Positions 45,010 through 54,108 of a stretch of 64,000 nucleotides of DNA are shown piece after piece. Within the stretch, counting starts at the first letter, position 1; the number at the start of each line of letters is the position of its first letter. This DNA is from Plasmodium relictum (Eukaryota > Apicomplexa > Aconoidasida > Haemosporida > Plasmodiidae). The stretch spans positions 434,001 through 498,000 of the forward strand of contig NC_041692.1 of assembly GCF_900005765.1 (NCBI RefSeq). The letters run 5' to 3'. Below the pieces are notes generated by a model. The model worked only from the letters and a program-made list of their open reading frames with translations, had not been told where the DNA came from and did no database searches. Made by a program: the position numbers and the translations under genes.

Positions 45010-45614
45010 TTATTCATGCCCATTATCTATATCTGGTATGTCTTTTTTATCTAGTATTGTAACTAAACTTTCTCTTGTTAACTTTTCCTCTTTTAGAGTC
45101 TTTTTATTGCTTAAACATTTGCCGCCGTATATTAATATTTGATCTTCTTCTTTTATTTTTAATATTTTTGCAACTTGCTTATGGAGTGAATCAACTGAAT
45201 CTTTATGATTTAATTCAATACACTATATTAAAAAAATAAAAAAGTTTTATAAATATTTAATAATTTAAATTTAAACTTTTTTTTTTTTTTTTCATTTACA
45301 TGAACTCGCCCTGTTTTTTGATGGAATAAATATATTAAATAAGGAAGAGGAGCAGGTGCTGGTAAAATATAAATAATATCTCCATTATTCACATTATAAT
45401 ATGAAAAAGTTTTATCTAAATCAATAAGTTTGTTTCTGATTTGGTATAAATGTGTTTCATCTTCATTCAATAAATCATTTCTTCTTAAAACTTCACTAAT
45501 CTTATTATCATCATCAAATTTTAATTTTTTGCAAAAATTTCCTATACTTTTTATATAAATTACTTTTTCTTCATTTTTATTTTTATTCATATACATTCCT
45601 GATAACTCTTCCAT
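45010..45614 (-). CDS. Tandem ubiquitin-like-domain protein, two exons
   Basis: Exon 1 is 45614-45300 (donor GTAAATG) and exon 2 is 45222-45010 (acceptor AATATAG). The junction is phase 0 and the product is 175 residues. Exon 2 with the end of exon 1 forms a clear ubiquitin-like fold: KTGRVHCIELNHKDSVDSLHKQVAKILKIKEEDQILIYGG, then KTLKEEKLTRESLVTIL, matching ubiquitin's beta1-beta2, alpha1 and 'D-Q-x-L-I-x-x-G-K...T-L' strands. Exon 1 contains a second, more divergent beta-grasp-like unit (about 18-86) starting KVIYIKSIGNFCKKLKFDDD and ending NNGDIIYILP. It does not end in Gly-Gly, so it is not a processed modifier. I infer an adaptor linking the ubiquitin/proteasome or another complex. I do not recognise the specific family. 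Confidence 0.75.
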
Positions 45615-47371
45615 ATTTATCTTAAGTTTATTTTAAGAAAATATATTCCTATTTTAATTAATAAGAGTTAAAAAATTTTAGAATTTTTTAAAAATTATTT
45701 TAATATATAAATATGTAATTTAAAGAAAAAAAGAAAATAACTAATCTAAAATTACTAAATTATTATTAGTAATACTATTTTAAAATATTATAATAATCTA
45801 AAACAATTAAATTATGTCTTTTTATAGTTATAGCTTCTTAAAAAATAAAAATTTAAAAGGAATAATGTCTTTTTAAAGGTAAAGTTCTTATTATAAATAA
45901 AATTCAAAAAAAGTATTTGATAAATTAATAAAGGGCTAATATTATAATATACTATGATATAAAATTAAAGAAAGTAATGATAAAAATGGCATAAATGTAT
46001 ATATTTATATGCATATTTTATTTTTATCAGTTACAACTTTTATTTTTACTTAATAAAAATGTTTTCAATAAAAAAAAAAAAAATTAGATTAATAATAAGA
46101 AAGGTTTTAATATATTTTAGCTTATCTTTTTAATAAGTAACTTAATTTTTCATTGATGCATCTTATCAAACATAATTTCATAAATTTTCTTCTATATTAC
46201 ACTAATTTTTAATTTAAAAGTAAGACTATTTAGTTTTAGTTATAAATTATTTAAAAAAAAAAAAAAGGATAATATATATTAATTTATTTTCCAATTCATT
46301 TAATAGTTACATCTTTTAGAGATTTACTATATATAGAATATCATTTTTTAAAATATCTTTTAATAGTTTTTTTTTTAATTTTTGAAAATACGTACAGGTT
46401 TCATATACATACTTAACCTTTAATATTATAGAATTCTACATTTTTAAAAAAGAAAAAATTTACTTTTCTATTATTGTGCATAAATATAACATAATGTATA
46501 TTATATCCTTTTTAGAACTTTTATGCAAACTTTGCGTTTAAGAAATAATTTTAATTCATTTACTTCATTATTACTATAAATGAAAATTATTTTTAAGTAA
46601 AACTTATAAAACTTTTAAAATTCTAACAAATCTATTATAGATCTATGAATACATTTATTTATATATATATGTATAATAAAAATTTTAGCTATAAATTAGT
46701 TTTACATGATTATTTTTTTCTTTTAAATATAAAATATATATATCAGTTCTTGTATCGATAATATGTTCCAAATAAAAAAAAAAAAAATGATAAATGTAGC
46801 ATAATTATAGCAATTACAATTTTTCTTCTATTAAGGTATGTATTATTGACACATCGTAAAAAAGAAAATATTCTTTTCATTATTTCTTATTTTTTCTTTT
46901 TTAGTTTAAAAAAAAAAAGAAAATTATAGTGAAACTTAAAAGATAATAGATATATTAACAAATAATTATTTTCAAATTTCTTTTTTTTATTTATAAATCT
47001 ATTAGAAATATGTCATTTCATAAACATTAATAGCCTTTTAAAAAAAAAAATGCCTATAGTAACATATATGCTTTTTTATTTGAAAAATAAGAAAAGAAAA
47101 AATATGAAAAAAAATTAATTTTATATAATTATATAATAAAATAATATATTTTTAATTATATAGAGTTATTGCATTTAATTACATATAATATATATATATA
47201 TTTATTTTATTTTATTTTATTTTATTTTTAATCAATTTTAAAGGCTTCTTTAAATATAAGAAAACTTAAATATATTACAAGTTAAAAAAATTATGGAATT
47301 TTAAAATAATAAAACTTTAAAAAAATTAGGTTGAAGAAAAAATGAATTTCTCTGTGGAATTTTAATTCATA
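45615..47371. promoter_or_regulatory. Long divergent intergenic region (ubiquitin-like gene / TFIIH p44 gene)
   Basis: About 1.75 kb between two divergent starts. It is expected to contain both promoters and 5' UTRs. It is A/T-rich with short (TTTTA)n runs near 47200-47230. No ORF longer than a few dozen codons and no RNA gene fold was recognised. Confidence 0.5.
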
Positions 47372-49109
47372 ATGCAAAATCCTCAAAATATTGAAAATAA
47401 AGTTTGTAAAAATATATATGTGAATTCATTAAAGTTATATAAAAATTATACATTTTTTTTTTTTTATTAATTTATTGAATATCCTTATAGCCTATTTTAG
47501 TTGAAGATGTTGTGAAAGATTTTGATGAAAATGAAATTTTTGAAGAAATAACTGGAAAATTTACATGGGAACAAGGTTCATAAATTAAACAAAAAAGAAT
47601 TATAAGATACACATATCTAAAATTTATAATTTTAATTTTACATATGTATTATTTAGGTTTTATAATTATGAAAATTCACTAAAAATATATGACTTTTTTT
47701 TTTTCTTTTTTTCTATTTTATTTTTATTTCACATAATAAGATATAATAAATTCTTATTTAAAATGCATTATATATCTTACATATATTTACGTTATTTTAA
47801 ATAATAAGTTGTTAATATATATGTTCACTGTATTTTTCAGATGTTGAAAGATCATGGAATTTACTAGTAGAAAATAATGGTGTTTTACAACATGTTAGCC
47901 AAGAAAAATCCGAAAATAAGAATAAACAAAAATATAAAAAGAATCAAGTATGCTCTTTAAGAAAAGGAATATTCAGGTTTTTAATAAAATAAAATTATTT
48001 TCATATTTATTATTTTTTTTTTTTTTAAATTATTTTTTAATTTTTTCCTTTTTTAAATATGAACAGGCACATAATCATATTATTTGATATGTCTAGTAGT
48101 ATGAAAGAAAGGGATTTTAAACCAGATAGAATAAATGTTGTCTTAGAAAGTGTAGAAGTAATATGAATAGAAAATAAAAATATATTTAAAGCATAAAAAA
48201 ATTAAATACATATAATTTTTTTTTTTTTTTCATATATATATTTAGATGTTTTTAAAAAATTTTTTCTTCAAAAACCCAGTTGGCCATGTGGGCGTAGTTG
48301 CATTAAAAAATAGTTCAGCAAAATTAATCCAACCTCTAACATCAAATATTGATGACATTCTAAATTCATTATTAAAAGAAAGAAGTGTAGGTTTGCAAGG
48401 TTCTCCGTCTTTGCAGGAAGGGTTAGAAATATCCCATGATTTATTAATTGATATGCCTTTGTATGGAACTAAGGAAATATTAATAGTTTATGGATCGATA
48501 AGAACATGTGATAAAAAGAATATTTTAAAAGTATTAGAATTATTAGTAAAAAGCAATATTTATGTAAACTGTATTTCAATTGCTCCTGAAATGCATATTT
48601 TAAAACATATATGCGAAAAAACAAATGGAATATATAAAATATGTGCTGATAAAAATTCTTTAATAAATGAAATAAATAATTTCGCAGAAACTCCTCTATG
48701 GATGAATGGTATGGAACCTCAATTAATTCATATATGTTTTCCAATAAAAAAAAAAATTAGTACACAAATAATGTGCTCTTGCCATAATAATTTAAATACT
48801 GATACTTATATATGCAATTTTTGCAATAGCTATACATGTAAAATACCTTCAAAGTGTAAAGTATGTGGAATTCATTTAATTTCTATGCATGATCTTTCTC
48901 ATATTACTAATAATCTTCAAGGATCTCCCTTATTTATTGAAATAAGTAACGAAAATAAACAATATAATTTATGTTCATCCTGTAATCAACAACTTGATGA
49001 CAAAGTATCACAATGTACTAAATGCAAAAATGCATTTTGTATTGATTGTGATATTTTTATTCATGAAGATTTAAATCAATGTCCTTTTTGTTTAATAAAT
49101 GATATTTAA
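47372..49109 (+). CDS. SSL1: TFIIH subunit p44 / SSL1, five exons
   Basis: Exons are 47372-47401, 47491-47575, 47841-47976, 48067-48157 and 48246-49109; phases agree throughout and the product is ~401 residues. FTWEQ-DVERSWNLL across the exon 2/3 junction is the conserved N-terminal 'W-E...Y-E-R-x-W' of p44. A von Willebrand A-type domain follows, with HIIILFDMSSSM (residues 85-96, MIDAS-like D-x-S-x-S) and GLQGSPSLQEGLEIS. Cys-rich zinc modules occupy ~291-321 (C-x-C-H...C-x-x-C...C...C-x-x-C) and ~357-396, a RING-like C-x-x-C...C-x-x-C...C-x-x-C...C-x-x-C. p44 is a core TFIIH subunit that stimulates the XPD helicase in transcription initiation and nucleotide excision repair. The exon 1 donor is uncertain: GTTTGT at 47402 or GTGAAT at 47420 both keep frame, the latter adding six residues. 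Confidence 0.9.
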
Positions 49110-51018
49110 TACATATAATCATGGTAAATTTCCTTAAATTATTTCAAAAAAGTAAAATTTCATATTATTGAAACATATAACACATTGTGATGTTATTTAT
49201 TTTTTATTATATATTTATAAACAAAATAAATCTACGTAACTTCTTTAAGATACATATAAAATAGCAGGATATCTTTATTTCCTTTTTAAATTTATTAATA
49301 AAATTTTTTTATTCATGAAATGATATATATAGAAAAATAAATATCATCATTTACATATAAAGAATTGAGACAATATATATATGTATATATGAATATAATT
49401 TTTATATGTTATTATACTTCGTTTCATCATGGGGATACAAATTTAATATCTTTAAATATACTTCTGTAATATTAATTTTCAAAAATATAAATTTAAGATA
49501 TATATTTAAAATTTAATTTTAATTTGGAATAAAAACTTGTGATAATTAATTTATTTTATTTTTTTTTTTGTCATATATATATTTCATAGAAGTATGAAAA
49601 ATTCTATAAATAAAAAAGAATGGAAAACTGAAATAACTTTATGTTATTAAATATATATATTCAATTTAGAAAAAAATAATTAAAATAAATGCATACAATA
49701 TATTTAATTATTTTGGATAAATCATATATTTAGGATAATATTATATTTATTTTATAAAAACAACAGCTATATTTTAATTTTATCCAACAGTTTTTACTAA
49801 ATAAAGTTACTAATTTTAAGTACTTTAAATAAGTAGTGCTTTCTTAGGAAGAAGGATAATATTTAGCGTTTTATAGAATAATAAGTTATTTTTATTATCT
49901 CTTTTTTCTTTTTTAATAGAATTCTTTATTAATAATGAAAAGCATTTATTAATTATAAACTTCACTTTTTTTTTTTTTTGGAGTGTCTTTTTTATAATTT
50001 TGTTCTAAACAATTTCAAAATTATTTTATAATAACTTATTAATAACATATGAAAAAGGAACATACATTTCATTATTCAATGTTTTCTATATAATTTAAAA
50101 GTTAAATTTGATATAATACAATTTATTATATAAAAATAATATATGAACTCAAATTAATTTTAAATTTTATTAAAGGTTTTGGGAATTTTTGTAAAATATT
50201 TCAAAGTAATACTATATATGGTTTAGTTATTTTTTTATGCTTATTATGAAAAAAAAAAAAATTTTTAAAAAGTTATTAATAGTACATAAAAAAAAAAAAA
50301 ATAATAATAAAAGATAGAAATTCATTAAAAAATAAATAAGTAAAATTAAAATAAATGCAAATATAAAAAATAAAATATTTTTCTTATTTAAAAAAGAGAT
50401 TAATGAGAATAAATTTTCGTTATTTCTCCATGAGAAACTAATCTTTTATAACTTAATGAGCTAACTTTTATTATTGTTTAAAAAAAAAAAAATGCTATAT
50501 TAAGTTATTTTACTATTTTCAAAAAAGATTAATTGATAAAACAGAAAATTTTTAATGTTTTAAAACCTAATATTTAGTTTTTATTTTTATTTTTTAATTT
50601 TAATTTTAATTTTAATTTTTCTTTTTCGTTTTCGTTTTCGTTTTCGTTTTTTTTTTTTTTTTATGTAATACTTAATATTATAAAGGTCCTTTGCACGTCG
50701 AGATATAATTTTTTAAAAAAAAGTTTCAAAACAATTTTTTAAAACAAAGACTTAATTTAAAATATATTTTTTTTTTGTCATTGTTTCTTATCTTAAAAAT
50801 ATATTCAAAAAACTAACAAAGAAATAGTTAAAAAAAAAAAAAGTAAATGTTAGTTGTAACATTTTTAATAGAAAATTTAAATGTTGTAATAAAGTTTTAA
50901 GAATAAAAAAAAATTTTGATGTAAAAGAAGTTTATTATGTATAATTATATATTTTTTTATATGTTTTTTTAACATATTATATTACTATGTAGAAAAATTA
51001 AATAATGTAATTAACAAA
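49110..51018. other. Intergenic between p44 gene and membrane-protein gene
   Basis: About 1.9 kb. It is mostly A/T-rich with no ORF of note. Nearest the downstream gene there is a (TTTAA)n-like run, then a (TTTTCG)n run at 50623-50650, then a short GC-containing island at 50682-50703 (GGTCCTTTGCACGTCGAG), which includes TGCAC. These are candidate promoter elements for the gene at 51019. Confidence 0.5.
50623..50650. repeat. (TTTTCG)n short tandem repeat
   Basis: Four to five TTTTCG units, following TTTTAA units, about 370 bp upstream of the gene at 51019. CpG-containing simple repeats are unusual in this AT-rich intergenic DNA. Confidence 0.9.
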
Positions 51019-51800
51019 ATGGCGGGAACTTTAAATTTAAATGATTTAAAAGATGAACCAATTTTATATTATGAAAATGCATTAAGTTACGTTTTTTCTA
51101 ATTCAAGTGAAGATAATAAAAAAGAAATTCCTACATGCATAATTTATCCAAATAAAACATTAAAAATTGGATTTCCAATATATTCAATAAAAAATATAAA
51201 TAAAAATGAAAATTTAATGAATGAAAATGATATTCAAAGTAATAGATTTAATGAAGAACCATTAGTTACATATGCTTCTGAATCAAAAGATATATACCCT
51301 ATGAGAGTAAAAGTTTACTATACCATTCTCTACATTTTAATTATTCTTCAAGTTTTTATCATACTATTTTTTAAAGGTAATTTTGTTATATATAAAACAA
51401 ATATATATTATTATTTTCTTTAAGATATATATAAACTAGTTTTTAATTTTACTATTCATATATATAATATTTTAATATAAATATAGTGTTTTTTTTTTTC
51501 TTTTTTCCAATAGATAACATAAATTTCATTACAACTGGTGAAATAAATTTAGGGCAAAGTTATGTATTCATTTTTATGCCTTTATCTCACACATTGGCTG
51601 TTATGTCAAAATTACTTAAATTAAAAAATTACTTATTTGATATATATACATCATTAAGCTTATTTTTTTTTATATTATCTATATTAACTATTAATTGTTT
51701 TAGTAGTTTTTTGATTTCTATAATACAATTTTTTATTTTTTATTTACATTCAAAAATTAATTTTTATGTTATGCCTCATTCATGTGTTGTTCCTCCATAA
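51019..51800 (+). CDS. Small multi-pass membrane protein of unknown function, two exons
   Basis: Exon 1 is 51019-51376 (donor GTAATT) and exon 2 is 51514-51800 (acceptor CCAATAG). The junction is phase 1, the split codon encodes Asp120, and the product is 214 residues. The first ~98 residues are soluble and acidic (MAGTLNLNDLKDEPILYYEN) with no signal peptide. They are followed by a hydrophobic segment at ~100-118 and further hydrophobic segments at ~134-152, 160-180 and 184-200, suggesting three or four membrane spans. The C-terminus is MPHSCVVPP. I do not recognise the family. The clean phase match, the hydrophobic pattern continuing over the intron and the low repeat content argue that it is a real gene. 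Confidence 0.72.
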
Positions 51801-52640
51801 AATTTAGATTTATTTTTTTAATTTTAATTTTAATTTTAATTTTTTTTCTTTTTTCTTTTTTTTTTTTTTTTTTTTTTTTTGTTATATGACCGATATACCT
51901 AATTTTATTTGATTTTGAAATTACTATGTTCTACTTATTATCTCTATTCAAATAAATGAATAACTTTTTTAATAAAATAATATTTTATTTAAAATTTATA
52001 GACAAATCAAAAAAAAAAAAAAAAAATTAGTATATTTATTATATTAATATAAAAATCATATTTAGACAAATATAATAAATCAATTTTTTAGTTTTATAAT
52101 AAAAAAAAAAATCAATCAATAAATAAAAATAATACATTATAAATTATATCTTTTAAAAAATTATCAAAATTTGTATCTTCTTGTATTTAAATAAAGAGAA
52201 TGATATATTCTATTTTTTTTTTTTTTTTTTTGTAGTAAATTTTTGTAACTAAGTTTTTTTTATTATAGGAAATAATTTAATAAAAGTTTTTAATAAATTA
52301 ATAATAGTTTAATACATTGGGATTAAAAAAATTAAATTATAAATAAAATGATTCTATTAAGGTATACGCAAATGAAAATATTAAAGATATAATATATATA
52401 CATAATTTTAAGAAAATAGACATTGAAAAACTTTTATATTTTTAATAAGTATTATAATAACAATAGAGAAAGCAAAAAAAATTTAATAAAAATATATTAT
52501 ACTACAGATAGAAATAATTCCAAAGAAAGAAGATAAAAAAAAAAAGTATACAGAAGTACATTTAGAAATAAAAATTTTCATATAATAATAAGGAATAATA
52601 TAATTTTTGATAGTAAAAAAAATTTTTTTATTAAAAAAAA
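51801..52640. other. Intergenic upstream of kinase gene
   Basis: About 840 bp with long poly-T runs (51855-51882, 52209-52231), a poly-A run near 52008 and no ORF. The part nearest 52640 is the presumed kinase promoter and 5' UTR. Confidence 0.5.
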
Positions 52641-53741
52641 ATGTATTTAGGTAGCGTTAAAAACATTGAAGATAATTTTTTATGTAAGGGTGAATATAAG
52701 CAAGTTTATTTATGCTTGAATAAAAATGATAATAACGATGTTATAAAAATAGATGTCAGTTACGATAATAATATTTATGATATATTACAATTAGGTAGAG
52801 AAAGATATGGGGCTCATGGAGAATACGTAACAGATAGTTGTGGTAATATAATAAAATCAATAAGAGACATAATAGATGGCGATACATTATATTTAAAGGA
52901 AAGTAATGATAAAAGTAATTCTCTTTATAAAATGAAAAATAATTTGATTGTGAATGACTATATAGTTCAAAAAAGGATAGGTTCAGGTGGTTTTGGTATA
53001 GTATTTCAAGGTATTCATATTCAAACAAAACAAAAGGTTGCTTTAAAATTTATACCGAAAAGTAATTTTCTTGATGTAACAGATGTTCATAGAGTTTTTA
53101 TTGAAATTCAAACATTAAGAGGATTAATTCATAACAATATTATTAAAATGTATGATGTAAATCATTTTCAAAATTATGTATGTTTAATCATGGAATATGC
53201 AGTTAATGGGGATTTAAAAAATTATATTTTAAAAAATAATGGCTATTTATCAGAAAAAGAGGCTCATGATTTATTTCTTCAAATTGTTAAAGGTGTATAT
53301 TATTGTCATTCAAAACATATTGTGCACAGAGATTTAAAATTAGAAAATATTCTATTAGATGAAAACATGACTTGTAAAATTGCTGATTTTGGATTATCTG
53401 ATTTTGTCAATGTAGATCAAAATATAAAAACAGAAGCAGGAACAAAAGCATATATTGCTCCTGAAATCATTTTCAATCAAACTATCAATTACTCTGTTTT
53501 CAAATTAGATATATGGAGTTTAGGTATTTTATTATTTATTATGACTCAAGGTTTTGCACCTTTTCAAAATTTTGAAAAAGGATTAAAATATTTTGAAAGC
53601 AGTACTTTGAAATACATTAATGATGTATCTGATGATTTAAAAAATTTAATTTCCTTAATGCTAAGTGTAGATCCAAATAAAAGACCAATTATTGTAGAAA
53701 TTTTGAATCATAAATGGTTTTATAATTATAATCATATATAA
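52641..53741 (+). CDS. Serine/threonine protein kinase with N-terminal doublecortin/ubiquitin-like region
   Basis: 366 residues, single exon. The kinase domain spans ~107-363 with all key elements: GSGGFG glycine loop (114-119), VALK with ATP-binding K136, helix-C Glu near 155, HRDLKLEN (229-236, catalytic D231), DFG (249-251), IAPE (272-275), D290-x-W and the closing K-R-P. It should be active. The HRDLKLEN and DFGLSDF forms suggest a CAMK/SNF1-like group. Residues ~18-88 have a beta-grasp look: KQVYLCLNKND...KIDVSYDNNIYDILQ...YVTDSCGNIIKSIRDIIDGDTLYL. The end fits a doublecortin (DCX) pattern 'D-x-x-G-x-x-I-x-S-I-x-D-I-x-D-G-D-x-L-Y'. DCX domains bind tubulin, so a microtubule-linked kinase is possible, but this is inference. 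Confidence 0.93.
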   Translation: MYLGSVKNIEDNFLCKGEYKQVYLCLNKNDNNDVIKIDVSYDNNIYDILQLGRERYGAHGEYVTDSCGNIIKSIRDIIDGDTLYLKESNDKSNSLYKMKNNLIVNDYIVQKRIGSGGFGIVFQGIHIQTKQKVALKFIPKSNFLDVTDVHRVFIEIQTLRGLIHNNIIKMYDVNHFQNYVCLIMEYAVNGDLKNYILKNNGYLSEKEAHDLFLQIVKGVYYCHSKHIVHRDLKLENILLDENMTCKIADFGLSDFVNVDQNIKTEAGTKAYIAPEIIFNQTINYSVFKLDIWSLGILLFIMTQGFAPFQNFEKGLKYFESSTLKYINDVSDDLKNLISLMLSVDPNKRPIIVEILNHKWFYNYNHI

Positions 53742-54108
53742 AAAAACAGTAAAATATATAAAATTTGAAAATTTTTTTTTTTTTTAATTTTAAAAAAAAT
53801 AAAAAAAATTCATTTATAATTATTTTATTTTAATTGTTAAAAAATTTTGCTAAGCTTATAACGTATTTAAAAAATATTAATAAGGTAGTGTAAACAAAAA
53901 AAAAAAAACTTTTTAAAACATATAAATATGTAAATTATATATCTTTAAAATAAAAAAAAAATATTGCATCTATTAAAATATACAGTAATTAAATGTACAT
54001 TAAATTTATTTATTTAAAAAACTAATTTCACTTTAGTTTTCTTTTTTAGATATATAAACTTGAATGACAGCAAAGAATATTAATGTTTACATATATATAC
54101 TTAAATTT
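53742..54108. other. Short convergent intergenic region
   Basis: 367 bp between the converging kinase and RAP genes. Only 3' flanks with poly-A/T runs; no further feature was seen. Confidence 0.5.
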
